DNA of 64,000 nt from Bradyrhizobium manausense (GTDB taxonomy: Bacteria; Pseudomonadota; Alphaproteobacteria; Rhizobiales; Xanthobacteraceae): positions 62,001-126,000 of the forward strand of contig NZ_JAFCJI010000001.1 in assembly GCF_018131105.1 (NCBI RefSeq). The letters run 5' to 3'. Below, piece by piece: positions 45,855 to 54,874 of the stretch. A model generated the notes under the pieces. The model did not search any database and had not been told where the DNA came from. It was given only the letters and a program-made list of their open reading frames with translations. Position 1 is the first letter of the stretch. The number at the start of each line of letters is the position of its first letter. The position numbers were made by a program, and so were the translations under genes.

Positions 45855-46931
45855 ATGCACCAGGGAATGAGGGCCCTCGGCCTCGGTTTGATGGCGACGA
45901 TCTGGCTCGGCGTTGGCGTGGTCCAGGCCGAAGAGGTCAATCTCATGCAGGGCGTGACGCCGCGCCCGGGCGATGAGCGCATGACGGCGCCCAACCAGTT
46001 CAAGAAGAACGGTCCGTGGAAGATCGGCATGAGCCATTTCGGCGTCAACGCCAACACCTGGACCGTCGAGATGGCGCATGATGCGGAAGCGGCTGCGAAG
46101 CTCGACAAGAGAGTCGGCCAGTTCATTCTGCTCGACGCCAATATCAGTCAGGCCAAGCAGGTCGCCGACATCGAGGACCTGATCGCGCAGAAGGTCGATG
46201 CGATCATCGTGACGCCGCTGACGCCGACCTCGGCCGACGCCGGCATTGAAAAGGCCGTTGCCGCCGGCATCCCCGTCATCGTTCACACCGGCCTGACCGA
46301 GACCGACAAATACACCGTCGATATCCAGGGCGGCGGCGTCCATTTCGGCAAGGTGATGGGCGACTTCCTCGTCAAGCAGCTCAAAGGCAAGGGCAACATC
46401 TGGGTGCTGCGCGGCCTTCCGGCGCATCCCGAAGACATCAACCGCTACAAGGGCCTGCTCGAAGCGCTCAAGGGCACCGACATCAAGATCATCGCGGAAG
46501 ATGCCGGCAAATGGCAGTACGACGTCGGCAAGCAGGTCTGCGAAACCTTCTACCTCAACAATCCCAAGGTCGATGGAATCTGGTCGTCGGGCGCCGACAT
46601 GACACGGGCCTGCGTCGACGTCTTCCAGCAATATGGCGCGAAGATTCCGCCCATCACCGGCGAAGGCAATAATGGCTTCTTCGCCCGCTGGATCGAGCTC
46701 GGCTTCCCCTCGATCTCGCCGGAATACGGCCCCGAGCAAGGCGCCGCCGGCGTGCGCGCGGCCATCGCGCTCCTCGAAGGCAAGCCGCTCCACAAGCGTT
46801 ACATCTACGAGCCGGAAGGCTGGGATCTCGAAAAGGCGAAGAAGTACTATCGCAAGGATCTCTCCGCCAACGCCTGGTTTCCGTCCAGCCTGACCGAGCA
46901 GGACCTCCAGAAGTATTACGGCAAGCATTGA
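45855..46931 (+). CDS. sugar ABC transporter substrate-binding protein
   Basis: Periplasmic binding protein of 358 residues in the Peripla_BP_4 (ribose/galactose-like) family. The ATG at 45855 follows AGGAGGAGGA, which settles the start. Signal peptide (LGLGLMATIWLGVGVVQAEE). The mature part reads WKIGMSHFGVNANTWTVEMA, QVADIEDLIAQKVDAIIVTP, AVAAGIPVIVH, IWVLRGLPAHPEDINRYKG and GIWSSGADMT, the usual hinge and sugar-pocket elements. It is the first gene of a five-gene plus-strand operon with ATPase, two permeases and an SGNH esterase. Confidence 0.9.
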   Translation: MHQGMRALGLGLMATIWLGVGVVQAEEVNLMQGVTPRPGDERMTAPNQFKKNGPWKIGMSHFGVNANTWTVEMAHDAEAAAKLDKRVGQFILLDANISQAKQVADIEDLIAQKVDAIIVTPLTPTSADAGIEKAVAAGIPVIVHTGLTETDKYTVDIQGGGVHFGKVMGDFLVKQLKGKGNIWVLRGLPAHPEDINRYKGLLEALKGTDIKIIAEDAGKWQYDVGKQVCETFYLNNPKVDGIWSSGADMTRACVDVFQQYGAKIPPITGEGNNGFFARWIELGFPSISPEYGPEQGAAGVRAAIALLEGKPLHKRYIYEPEGWDLEKAKKYYRKDLSANAWFPSSLTEQDLQKYYGKH

Positions 46932-47006
46932 TCGCGGCAGCGCCGGCGGCAGGGTCATGCCGCCGGCGCTGCGTCTTTCTGCACTTCCTTGCGTCGGATC
47001 GAGACG

Positions 47007-48509
47007 ATGACGATTGAGCCACTGGTCCGGATGACGTCGATTTCGAAGTCGTTTGGCGGCATTGCAGCGCTTGAAAACGTCGATTTTCAACTGCTCCCCG
47101 GCACCGTGCACGCCCTCATGGGCGAGAATGGCGCGGGCAAGTCGACGCTCATGAAGATATTGGCCGGCGTCGTTCAGCCGGATGACGGCATGATCAGGAA
47201 GGGCGGCCGCACGGTCCAATTCGCGTCGCCGCGCGAAGCGCTCAACGCCGGCATCTCGACTGTCTTCCAGGAGCACTCCCTGCTCGCCAATCTTTCGATC
47301 GCCGAGAACATGTATCTCGGCAAGGAGCCGCTGACGGTGCTCGGATCGGTCGACGTTGCACGGATGGAGCGCAACGCCCGCGATACGCTTCGCGGCCTCG
47401 GCCTGAACCTCGATCCTGCAACGCTTGTCGGCAACCTCACGATTGCCGAACGGCAGCTCGTCGAGATCGCGCGCGGAATCTCCGCCAACGCCGACGTCAT
47501 CATCCTCGACGAGCCGTCGGCCGCCCTCAACGCAGCCGACGTCGAGATACTCAACGCGCAAATCCTCAGCCTGAAGCAGCAGAACAAGGCCGTCGTCTAC
47601 ATCTCGCACCGGATGGAGGAGATCTTCAAGATCTGCGACACCATCACCGTGCTGAAGGATGGGCGGAACGTCGACACCGTTCCCGTCGCCACGATCGCGC
47701 CGAAGCGCTTGATCGCGATGATGGTCGGACGCGAACTCGCCGAGCTGTTTCCGCCGAAGCCGGCCCGCACGGAAAGCGAAATTGTTCTCTCCATCGAAGG
47801 CCTTCGCCTGACGCCGGATTCGCCACCTTGCTCAATCCACTTGCGTCGCGGCGAGATCGTCGCGCTGGCCGGGCTCGAGGGGCAGGGGCAACGCGAACTG
47901 GTCCGGTCGCTCGTCGGCCAGCACGCGGCGCATGAGGGCCGGGTGCGGATCGGTAGCCGCGAACTCGCTCTGCCGTTGCCGGAAGACCATGGTATCCGCA
48001 TGTTGCAGGCGCTGGGCGTCGGCTTCGTGCCTGAAGACAGGAAGCTCGAAGGCCTCTTCCTCGATCTGTCGCTCGCACATAATCTGACCATCGGCCTGCA
48101 CAGTCGGCATTTCGAGCTGACGCCCGCAGGCAGCCATCGCGATGTCATCGCGAACTCGATCAGGAATTTATCGATCAAGGCGGCGACCCCCTCCACGCCG
48201 GTCGGCACGCTCTCCGGCGGAAACCAGCAAAAAGTGCTGCTTGGACGGTATCTGGCGCTCGGCGCCGACATCCTGTTGATCGAGGAGCCGACGCGCGGCG
48301 TCGACGTCGGCGCCAAGGCGGAAATCTACAAGCTGCTGCGGGCTTACACGAATGCCGGCGGGGCGGTGGTCGTGCTCTCGCGCGAGACCCTGGAGCTGAT
48401 CGGCCTCTGCGATCGGCTCTATGTCATCCACGACAAGCATGTCGTCGCCGAGATGCCTGCCGGGCAGGCCACCGAGCACGCCATCCTCGAAGCCGCATTG
48501 CATCGCTGA
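47007..48509 (+). CDS. sugar ABC transporter ATP-binding protein (RbsA/MglA type)
   Basis: A 500-residue duplicated ATPase. The N-terminal half has Walker A GENGAGKST, a signature LTIAERQ and Walker B VIILDEP; the C-terminal half has a degenerate Walker A (LEGQGQRE) and a canonical LSGGNQQK and ILLIEEPTRGVDVG, as in all RbsA/MglA-type proteins. The start ATG at 47007 has GAG upstream. It lies 75 bp after the binding protein and 13 bp before the first permease. Confidence 0.93.
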   Translation: MTIEPLVRMTSISKSFGGIAALENVDFQLLPGTVHALMGENGAGKSTLMKILAGVVQPDDGMIRKGGRTVQFASPREALNAGISTVFQEHSLLANLSIAENMYLGKEPLTVLGSVDVARMERNARDTLRGLGLNLDPATLVGNLTIAERQLVEIARGISANADVIILDEPSAALNAADVEILNAQILSLKQQNKAVVYISHRMEEIFKICDTITVLKDGRNVDTVPVATIAPKRLIAMMVGRELAELFPPKPARTESEIVLSIEGLRLTPDSPPCSIHLRRGEIVALAGLEGQGQRELVRSLVGQHAAHEGRVRIGSRELALPLPEDHGIRMLQALGVGFVPEDRKLEGLFLDLSLAHNLTIGLHSRHFELTPAGSHRDVIANSIRNLSIKAATPSTPVGTLSGGNQQKVLLGRYLALGADILLIEEPTRGVDVGAKAEIYKLLRAYTNAGGAVVVLSRETLELIGLCDRLYVIHDKHVVAEMPAGQATEHAILEAALHR

Positions 48510-48522
48510 GGGATCGGGAGAG

Positions 48523-49464
48523 ATGTCGAAAGTCGGACGGATATTCTTCCCCGCCAATTCACGCCACGGCCTCTGGACGATTCCGCTGCTGGTCGCGATC
48601 TGCTGCTGTGTCGGCCTTGCGATATCGACGGCCGATTTCGTCAGCAGGCAGAATGTCCTTAACCTGTTTGCGCAGGCCGCCCCGCTGATTCTGGTCAGCA
48701 TCGGCCAGATGATCGTCATCCTGGTGAAAGGTCTCGATCTCTCCGTCGGCTCGGTTGTCAGCCTCACCACCGGGATCCTGTCCCTGAACGCGCCCTTCTA
48801 CGTGACGGTGCCCGCGGCGATGCTGACTGCCGCAGTGGTCGGGCTTCTCAACGGCGTCGCGGTGACGCGCTTTCGGGTGCATCCGATCATTGCGACGCTC
48901 TCGATCATGGGCATCACACAAGGCGCGGCCATGTTCGTGCGGCCGTCCGCCGGCGGCACGGTCGCATCCGAGATCGTTGCCCTCGTCAGCGGCGAGCTGT
49001 TCGGCATCTACATGCCGGTGATCTGGACCATCGCCGCGATTCTGGTCGGCTGGAGGATCGTGCATGGCTCGCGTTTCGGCCTGCACCTGTTCGCGATCGG
49101 CGGCGGCGAGACGGCCGCCACGTTCGGCATCGCCGAGCAGCGCAATGAGGTTGCCGCCTACGTGCTCAGCTCCTGCTTCGCGGCGGCGGCCGGCATCTTC
49201 CTTGCGGGCCGGATCGCCTCGGGCGATCCGAACATCGGCACGCAATATGCGGTGGATTCGATCACGGCGGTGGCGCTCGGCGGCACGCAGCTCGCCGGCG
49301 GCATCGGAAGCCTCCACGGCACCCTGATCGGCTGCGGACTTCTCGCCTTGATCGCGAACGGCATGAATCTCCTGAACGTGTCGGCCTTCGTCCAGACGAT
49401 CGTGAAGGGGGCGATCCTGCTTCTCGTCATCGCACTCCAGCCACGCAAGAGCATCGGCCTGTAG
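48523..49464 (+). CDS. sugar ABC transporter permease 1
   Basis: A 313-residue inner-membrane permease of the BPD_transp_2 (RbsC-like) family with about nine helices. GGGAG lies before the ATG at 48523. Signature stretches are IGQMIVILVKGLDLSVGSVV, VHPIIATLSIMGITQGAA and the GGTQLAGGIGSLHGTLIGCG loop that contacts the ATPase. It pairs with the second permease three bases downstream to form a heterodimeric channel. Confidence 0.93.
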   Translation: MSKVGRIFFPANSRHGLWTIPLLVAICCCVGLAISTADFVSRQNVLNLFAQAAPLILVSIGQMIVILVKGLDLSVGSVVSLTTGILSLNAPFYVTVPAAMLTAAVVGLLNGVAVTRFRVHPIIATLSIMGITQGAAMFVRPSAGGTVASEIVALVSGELFGIYMPVIWTIAAILVGWRIVHGSRFGLHLFAIGGGETAATFGIAEQRNEVAAYVLSSCFAAAAGIFLAGRIASGDPNIGTQYAVDSITAVALGGTQLAGGIGSLHGTLIGCGLLALIANGMNLLNVSAFVQTIVKGAILLLVIALQPRKSIGL

Positions 49465-49467
49465 ATC

Positions 49468-50412
49468 ATGACCTCCCGTTCGAGTCTGCTCCGCGCCGCG
49501 CTCCGGATCCCGCCGTCCTGCGTCGTATTTGCCGTGCTGCTGATCACCCTCTGGGTGCTGCGGCCGAACATGATGAATCCCGCGATCCTGGGAACGTTTG
49601 CTCGTCAGGTCGTGCCGCTCGGCATCGTCGTGCTCGGCCAGCTATTGGTGATCTCGTCGCGTTCAATCGATCTGTCGGCCGGCGGGATCATTCTGCTCGT
49701 CAATTATCTGATCTCGTCCGGGCTGCTCTACAGCTGGCCCCTGCTGCCAATCATTCTGCTTTGCCTCGGCGTCGGACTCGCGGTCGGTCTCGTCAACGGG
49801 CTGCTCGTCGGCAAGCGGCGCGCATCGGCCGTCATCGTCACGCTCGCGATCAACATCGTGCTGATCGGCCTCGTAGAATATCTCGCCAACGGCAAGCCGC
49901 CGGGCGACGTGCCGGCGGAATTCCGTGCGCTCTACAATCTGCGGTTCTGGACGATCCCGGCGCCCGTGATGTTCTGGATCGCGCTCGCCGGCATCATGAG
50001 CGCGTTCCTCGGCGCCTCCGTATTCGGACGCTTCGTGTGGTCGATCGGCAGCAATCCGACGTCGGCGTATTTCTCGGGCGTGCCGGTCGAGCGGACCGTT
50101 GTCGCTGCGCACGTGATCGCGGGCCTGATGTCCGCGGTCGCAGCCCTGGTGCAGACCTCATCGATTGCGGTCGGCAGCGTGCGGTTCGGTCCCGAGCTCG
50201 TGATGAACTCGATCGCCGCGACGATTCTCGGCGGCGTGGTTTTCGGCCGGCCTGCCGAGGTGTGGGGCCCGTTCGTTGGCGTCCTCTGCTTCGCGCTGCT
50301 GTTCGTCGTCATGACGACGATGGGCGTGCAGGAGCCGGGCAAGCTGATCGTCCAGGGCCTGATCATCCTGCTTGCCGCGATCTTCTACGGTCTACGATCC
50401 AAATCCAACTGA
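49468..50412 (+). CDS. sugar ABC transporter permease 2
   Basis: A 314-residue RbsC-like permease. Family features are LGQLLVISSRSIDLSAGGII, ASAVIVTLAINIVLIGLVEY and AATILGGVVFGRPAEVWGPF. The ATPase-contact loop is less canonical than in permease 1 (GRPAEVWGPF instead of GGxGSxxGT), so the two subunits are not equivalent. The gap to permease 1 is three bases and to the SGNH gene 11 bases. Confidence 0.92.
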   Translation: MTSRSSLLRAALRIPPSCVVFAVLLITLWVLRPNMMNPAILGTFARQVVPLGIVVLGQLLVISSRSIDLSAGGIILLVNYLISSGLLYSWPLLPIILLCLGVGLAVGLVNGLLVGKRRASAVIVTLAINIVLIGLVEYLANGKPPGDVPAEFRALYNLRFWTIPAPVMFWIALAGIMSAFLGASVFGRFVWSIGSNPTSAYFSGVPVERTVVAAHVIAGLMSAVAALVQTSSIAVGSVRFGPELVMNSIAATILGGVVFGRPAEVWGPFVGVLCFALLFVVMTTMGVQEPGKLIVQGLIILLAAIFYGLRSKSN

Positions 50413-50423
50413 GTGAGGTCACG

Positions 50424-51080
50424 ATGACGCGACGTATCCTGTGCTTTGGCGATTCCCTGACCTGGGGATGGATTGCCGTCCCGGAAGGGTCGCCGACGAC
50501 TCGTTTTCCGTTCCACGAGCGCTGGACCGGCGCAATGGCCGCAGCGCTCGGCAAGGGCTACGAGATCATCGAGGAAGGCCTCAGCGCGCGCACAACGTCG
50601 ATCGACGATCCCGTCGATCCGCGGCTCAACGGCTCGACCTATCTTCCCGCTGCGCTCGCAAGCCACATCCCGCTCGATCTCGTGATCCTGATGCTCGGCA
50701 CCAACGACACCAAGAGCTACTACCACCGCACGTCCTATGAAATCGCGGTCGGCATGTCGAAGCTGGTTGCACAGGTCCTCACTTCGGCCGGCGGGGTAGG
50801 AACGATCTATCCGGCGCCGAAAGTCCTCGTCGTGGCGCCGCCGCCGCTCGCCGATCTGCCGGATCCCTGGTTTCAAGGCATGTTCGAGGGTGGTCGCGAG
50901 AAGACGGTTCAGCTCGCGGCACAATACAAGGCGCTGGCCAATTTCATGAAGGTCGAGTTCTTTGATGCCGGAAGTGTGGTGTCGACGGCGGGAGTGGATG
51001 GCATCCATTTTACCGCGAAGAACAACGCAGACCTGGGGACAGCCCTTGCGGCAAAGGTCGCCGCGCTCTTGCCTGGCTGA
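50424..51080 (+). CDS. SGNH/GDSL esterase/acyltransferase (MsAcT-like), paralogue 2
   Basis: A 218-residue cytoplasmic esterase with GAGG six bases before the ATG. FGDSLTWGW (Ser11), EEGLSARTTSIDDP, MLGTNDTKSYY, VAPPPLADLPDPWFQ and DGIHFTAKNN give the full SGNH set. From memory the sequence is strikingly like the Mycobacterium smegmatis acyltransferase MsAcT, an octameric arylesterase that also transfers acyl groups in water. It is the last gene of the sugar ABC operon and a paralogue of the gene at 44855-45520. It probably deacylates, or acylates, the transported compound. Confidence 0.9.
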   Translation: MTRRILCFGDSLTWGWIAVPEGSPTTRFPFHERWTGAMAAALGKGYEIIEEGLSARTTSIDDPVDPRLNGSTYLPAALASHIPLDLVILMLGTNDTKSYYHRTSYEIAVGMSKLVAQVLTSAGGVGTIYPAPKVLVVAPPPLADLPDPWFQGMFEGGREKTVQLAAQYKALANFMKVEFFDAGSVVSTAGVDGIHFTAKNNADLGTALAAKVAALLPG

Positions 51081-51125
51081 TCGAGGCGACGCGCCGTGCG
51101 CCAGAAGTCGGCCTTATCATCCAGC

Positions 51126-51166
51126 GATGTCCGCTATTCGCCGTTCTCGGCGGAGAAGCGGACATC
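51126..51166. repeat. stem-loop downstream of the ABC operon
   Basis: A perfect 10-bp inverted repeat GATGTCCGCT / AGCGGACATC with an inner stem CGCC / GGCG lies 46 bp after the SGNH stop. There is no T-run, so it is a dispersed palindrome or mRNA-stabilising hairpin rather than a classical terminator. Confidence 0.6.
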
Positions 51167-51211
51167 AGGTGCGCCGGAGCTGAGCGCGCCCGGTCCGATC
51201 AGGATGCGGAC

Positions 51212-51430
51212 TCACTCGTCCTCGTCGTCTTCTTCCTCGTCGTCCTCGTCCTCATCCTCATCCTCGTCTTCTTCCACCTGGATGAGGGTGGCGAGTGGAA
51301 GCGTCTCGCGGAAGAGATCGCCTTCCATGCCCATCCAGAGGCAGAGCACGTCGTCGCCCTTGACCTCCGCGACGGTCAGCGGCTGGCCGCCCGACTTCAG
51401 CATGACGATATCGCCGGCTTTCAATTCCAT
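51212..51430 (-). CDS. DUF2158 (YodC-like) protein with acidic repeat tail
   Basis: A 72-residue protein with AGGA before the ATG at 51430. The first 52 residues are the DUF2158/YodC domain (GDIVMLKSGGQPLTVAEVKG, LCLWMGMEGDLFRETLPLAT). The last 20 are an uninterrupted run of Glu and Asp encoded by a GAG/GAC/GAA trinucleotide repeat (about 51212-51275). The function is unknown. The repeat is open to slippage, so tail length may vary between strains. Confidence 0.8.
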   Translation of the reverse strand: MELKAGDIVMLKSGGQPLTVAEVKGDDVLCLWMGMEGDLFRETLPLATLIQVEEDEDEDEDEDDEEEDDEDE

Positions 51431-51737
51431 GGATTGTCCTTTCGAGTTGATCGATCCGGACCACAGCTAGCAAGTTGTCATGACACGCCGAACACGGGCG
51501 ATGATGGTCTGACGTTGCGCCGGAAAACAAGTCCTCGTGCCGAGGAGCCCGCGCGAGCGAGCGCCTCGAGGGATGGCCGCAAGCGAGCTGCTTGTCAGGG
51601 GACCGCGCTTCCATCGCCAGCATCCCGACGATGGCATCATGCGCCTGTGTTGCCCGACGGGTCAACGTGTTTTCGAAAAATCCGCAAGCCCTTGATCTTG
51701 CAGCAGCGCCTACTGTGCATGGGGTTGTTTTCGAGAT
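51431..51737. other. intergenic region, nothing recognised
   Basis: 307 bp between the YodC-like gene start and the HAD gene stop. It carries the promoter of the YodC-like gene, but no RNA gene, repeat arm or convincing coding frame could be supported. Confidence 0.5.
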
Positions 51738-52490
51738 TCAGCCCGGCACGAGTTCAGTCAGCGAGCGGATGATGCGATCGGGCTTGACCGTGGAGCCTTC
51801 GGGCAAGCCGTCGCCATGCACATCGATCCAGATCGCATAGATGCCGAGGCGCTGCGGCGTCACGACTTCCCATTCGAGATTGTCGCCGATCATCCAGGTG
51901 TCCGCAGGTGTGACGCCGAGCGCTTCCATCGCGTGCAGATAGGCGCGCTCCTCGGGCTTGCCGAAGCCGTGCTCGCCCTCGATCTGGATGTGGTCGAAGC
52001 GATGGGTCAGCTCGAAGCGCTCGACCTTGGCGCGCTGCATGTCGGCGGCGCCGTTGGTGACCAGCGCGAGCTTGACGCCGCGCGCCTTGAGCGCGTCGAT
52101 CGCGTCATGGGCGCCGGGGAAGACGAAGATCGCTTCCTCGCGATAGGTGGTGAAGCGGTCGGCGAGACGCGCGGCGAGATCGTCGGAGAGCGCGCGATGC
52201 CCATTTGCGGCGAGCGCGGCAAAGCCGCCGCGCACCGTGAGCCGGCGTGCCTCGCCGAGCTTCATGCGCCACGCGGCTTCCGCAGTCGACCAGAACTGCC
52301 GCGCATAGGCCAGTACGGCCGTTGCGACCTGCGCCGGCGGCAGCGGTGCGAGTTCCTCTGCGAATTCTTCGGCGATCGTGTTCCAGGCGATCTCGGGCCG
52401 GCCATAGGCCGACAGGATGGTATCGTCCATGTCGATCAGCATGGCGCGGGGGAGGGGCTTCACTGCGGGCTTGGTCACGCTCATGGCCAT
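51738..52490 (-). CDS. HAD family hydrolase (nucleotidase/phosphatase type)
   Basis: A 250-residue cytoplasmic HAD phosphatase. Motif I is [10 protein letters not shown] (nucleophile and acid Asp two apart), motif [14 protein letters not shown], motif III Lys in [11 protein letters not shown], and motif [11 protein letters not shown]. It resembles YjjG-type nucleotidases with a helical C1 cap. GGAGG precedes the ATG at 52490, inside the hemF gene, so the two overlap by 10 bp and are coupled. The natural substrate is not known. Confidence 0.88.
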   Translation of the reverse strand: MAMSVTKPAVKPLPRAMLIDMDDTILSAYGRPEIAWNTIAEEFAEELAPLPPAQVATAVLAYARQFWSTAEAAWRMKLGEARRLTVRGGFAALAANGHRALSDDLAARLADRFTTYREEAIFVFPGAHDAIDALKARGVKLALVTNGAADMQRAKVERFELTHRFDHIQIEGEHGFGKPEERAYLHAMEALGVTPADTWMIGDNLEWEVVTPQRLGIYAIWIDVHGDGLPEGSTVKPDRIIRSLTELVPG

Positions 52491-53380
52491 TTCACCTCCG
52501 GCGGCAGCGACGACAGGATGGAGTCCACATTGCCGCCGGTCTTGAGCCCGAAGATGGTGCCGCGGTCGTAGAGCAGATTGAATTCGACATAGCGGCCGCG
52601 ACGGATCAACTGCTCCTCACGGTCTTCAGCGGTCCAGGCGCTCGCGAAATTGCGTCTGACAAGATCGGGATAGATGTTGAGGAAGGCGCGGCCGACATCC
52701 TGAGTGAAGGCGAGATCGGCATCCCAGTCGCCGCTGTCGTGCCAGTCGTAGAAGATGCCGCCGATGCCGCGCGCCTCTTTCCGGTGCGGCAGATAGAAAT
52801 ACTCGTCGCACCATTTCTTGTACTTGTCGTAGTCGGCGACGCCGTTCGGACCGGTGCAGGCCTCCTTCATCGCGGCGTGGAAGGCGAGCGTGTCGGCGTC
52901 CTCCTGCGTGCGACGGCGGTCGAGCACCGGCGTCAGATCGGCGCCGCCGCCGAACCATGCCTTGGTGGTGACGACGAAGCGCGTGTTCATGTGCACGGCC
53001 GGCACGTGCGGATTGCGCAAGTGCGCGATCAGCGAGATGCCGGAGGCCCAGAACCGCGGGTCTTCGGCCGCGCCCGGAATCTGCGCGCGAAACTCCGGCG
53101 CGAACTCGCCATGCACGGTCGAGCAGTGCACGCCGACCTTCTCGAACAGGCGGCCCGACATCATCGACATCACGCCGCCGCCGCCTTTAGCTCCGCTGTG
53201 ATCGGTGCGCTGCCACGGCGTCCGCCCGAAGCGGCCGGCGTCGCCTGGATAGAGGCCTTGCGGCGCGTCGTCTTCCAACTGCTCGAAGCTCGCGCAGATG
53301 TCGTCGCGCAGATGCTCGAACCAGGCGCGGGCGCGCGTCTTGCGGTCTTCAATCAGCTTGGGATCCAAGGTGGATGTCAT
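52481..53380 (-). CDS. hemF: oxygen-dependent coproporphyrinogen III oxidase
   Basis: Haem-synthesis enzyme of 299 residues converting coproporphyrinogen III to protoporphyrinogen IX with O2. Signatures are [40 protein letters not shown], YYxxC-like [23 protein letters not shown] and the C-terminal [18 protein letters not shown]. The start ATG at 53380 lies four bases after the queD stop. It is the fourth gene of a five-gene operon, divergent from the cytochrome bc1 genes that need haem. Confidence 0.95.
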   Translation of the reverse strand: MTSTLDPKLIEDRKTRARAWFEHLRDDICASFEQLEDDAPQGLYPGDAGRFGRTPWQRTDHSGAKGGGGVMSMMSGRLFEKVGVHCSTVHGEFAPEFRAQIPGAAEDPRFWASGISLIAHLRNPHVPAVHMNTRFVVTTKAWFGGGADLTPVLDRRRTQEDADTLAFHAAMKEACTGPNGVADYDKYKKWCDEYFYLPHRKEARGIGGIFYDWHDSGDWDADLAFTQDVGRAFLNIYPDLVRRNFASAWTAEDREEQLIRRGRYVEFNLLYDRGTIFGLKTGGNVDSILSSLPPEVKWP

Positions 53381-53384
53381 GTGG

Positions 53385-53750
53385 TCACGCCTGCGGACCG
53401 TAATAGGTGCAGCTCTCGTAGCAACTGTCGCGGTGGATGCTGACGCGGGTCAGCTTGCCGACATGCGCCAGCCGCTCCCAGACGAAGCGCGACAGGTTTT
53501 CAAGCGTCGGGGTGCCCAGCGCCTCGATCTTGTTGAGGAACTTGTGGTCGAGCGTCAGCCTGACATCTTCGATCGCGCGCTGCAGCAGGCCGAGATCGAT
53601 CACCATGCCGGTCGCAGGATCCGGCATCCCGCGCACCGTCACCTCGGCGCGGAAGGAGTGGCCGTGGATCTCTTCGCTCGCCTCACCAAAGGTCGTCCCC
53701 TTCAGCGTATGCGCCGCCTCGAAGCGGAACTGTTTCGTCAATTCCCACAT
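53385..53750 (-). CDS. queD: QueD/PTPS-family protein lacking the usual catalytic Cys
   Basis: A 121-residue 6-pyruvoyltetrahydropterin synthase-like protein, expected to make 6-carboxytetrahydropterin for queuosine. Zinc ligands are His14 (RFEAAHTL), His29 and His31 (HGHSF). Asp68-His69 (LTLDHKFLN) and Glu112 (CYESCTYYG) complete the site. The Cys normally four residues before the HGH motif is Ser25 here ([10 protein letters not shown]). Adjacent queE supports queuosine function; a PTPS variant for folate or pterin is an alternative. The gap to queE is 14 bp. Confidence 0.82.
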   Translation of the reverse strand: MWELTKQFRFEAAHTLKGTTFGEASEEIHGHSFRAEVTVRGMPDPATGMVIDLGLLQRAIEDVRLTLDHKFLNKIEALGTPTLENLSRFVWERLAHVGKLTRVSIHRDSCYESCTYYGPQA

Positions 53751-53764
53751 CTGTCCGTTCAGTC

Positions 53765-54397
53765 CTATCTGATGCCGAGCGATTTATGCGTCTGCACGCT
53801 CAGCCGCCATTGCGGATGGCGCAGGCAATAATCGATCGCGCGCGCGGTGTTCTCGATGACCTCGGGCCCATCCATCGGCTGCAGCGAGAAGCGCTCGAAG
53901 GCGAGGCCCTCGAAAGTCTCGGGCACAGCGAGGGCCTGCGGATAGACCAGCTTCAGCTCGTGCCCCTGGCGCAGAACCAGTTCGCTGCCGCCCTTGGGGC
54001 TGACGCAGATCCAGTCGAGTCCCTCGGGCGGAGCCACCGTACCGTTGGTCTCGACGCCGATCTCGAAGCCGCGGGCATGGAGCGCGTCGACCAGGGCGTC
54101 ATCGACCTGGAGCAGCGGCTCGCCGCCGGTCAGTACCACATAGCGGTTTTCGGCAGCGGCCGTCCATTGCGCAGCAATGGTGTCGGCAAGTTCCACGGCC
54201 GTAGCGTAGCGGCCGCCGAGCGTGCCGTCGGTGCCGACGAAATCCGTGTCGCAGAACTGACAAGTCGCGGCGGCGCGATCAGCCTCGCGGCCGCTCCAGA
54301 GGTTGCAGCCGGCAAAACGGCAGAACACGGATGCGCGTCCGGCATGGGCGCCTTCGCCTTGCAGGGTCAGGAAGATTTCCTTGACCGCGTAGCTCAC
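53765..54397 (-). CDS. queE: 7-carboxy-7-deazaguanine synthase
   Basis: A 210-residue radical-SAM enzyme converting carboxytetrahydropterin to 7-carboxy-7-deazaguanine. The cluster motif is the longer C-x14-C-x2-C (Cys31, Cys46, Cys49), as in the proteobacterial QueE group. Other elements are IFLTLQGEGAHAGRASVFCR, VVLTGGEPLLQ and FEIGVETNGT. The start ATG at 54397 lies 18 bp after the trmL stop. Confidence 0.93.
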   Translation of the reverse strand: MSYAVKEIFLTLQGEGAHAGRASVFCRFAGCNLWSGREADRAAATCQFCDTDFVGTDGTLGGRYATAVELADTIAAQWTAAAENRYVVLTGGEPLLQVDDALVDALHARGFEIGVETNGTVAPPEGLDWICVSPKGGSELVLRQGHELKLVYPQALAVPETFEGLAFERFSLQPMDGPEVIENTARAIDYCLRHPQWRLSVQTHKSLGIR

Positions 54398-54415
54398 TGG
54401 TCTCTCCTCAACAGT

Positions 54416-54874
54416 TCAATCTTGCGGGTTCCGGACCTGCCGGAGCGCTTCGCCTGCGGCCATCGCCGCGGTCATCGCCACATTCAGCGACCGCAGCCCC
54501 GGTGCAATCGGGATCACCAGCCGCGCATCCGCGGCCTCGACCACTGCGTCGGTGACGCCGGCGCTCTCGCGCCCGAATAGCAGGATGTCCGACGTCTGGT
54601 AATGGAAATCGCGGTAGTCGGTGGCGCCTTTGGTGGTGAACAGCAACAGGCGGTAGCCTTGTGCCGCCCGCCATTCCTCGAATTTCGACCAGGAATCGTG
54701 CCTGAGGATGCTGACGTGGTCGAGATAGTCCATTCCCGCCCGGCGGAAATGCCGGTCGGAGACCGGGAAGCCGGCCGGCTCGATGATGTGGGCGGCGATT
54801 CCCAGACAAGCGCACAGGCGGAGAATCGTGCCTGTGTTCTGGGGGATGTCAGGTTGGAAAAGTGCGATCTGCAT
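54416..54874 (-). CDS. trmL: tRNA (cytidine/uridine-34-2'-O)-methyltransferase
   Basis: A 152-residue SPOUT methyltransferase for the wobble ribose of leucine tRNAs. The start ATG at 54874 (MQIALFQPDIPQNTGTILRL) matches the family N-terminus; the extended frame to 54949 is not homologous. Knot motifs are NTGTILRL, LFGRESAGV and IPIAPGLRSLNVAMTAAM. No clear ribosome site is seen. It is the first gene of the trmL-queE-queD-hemF-HAD operon; trmL and both que genes act on tRNA wobble position 34. Confidence 0.92.
   Translation of the reverse strand: MQIALFQPDIPQNTGTILRLCACLGIAAHIIEPAGFPVSDRHFRRAGMDYLDHVSILRHDSWSKFEEWRAAQGYRLLLFTTKGATDYRDFHYQTSDILLFGRESAGVTDAVVEAADARLVIPIAPGLRSLNVAMTAAMAAGEALRQVRNPQD

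Noticed and set aside
51212..51290. Short-period repeat considered as a CRISPR or satellite array
   Set aside because: It is a simple trinucleotide tract coding in frame for the acidic tail of the YodC-like protein, with no spacers.
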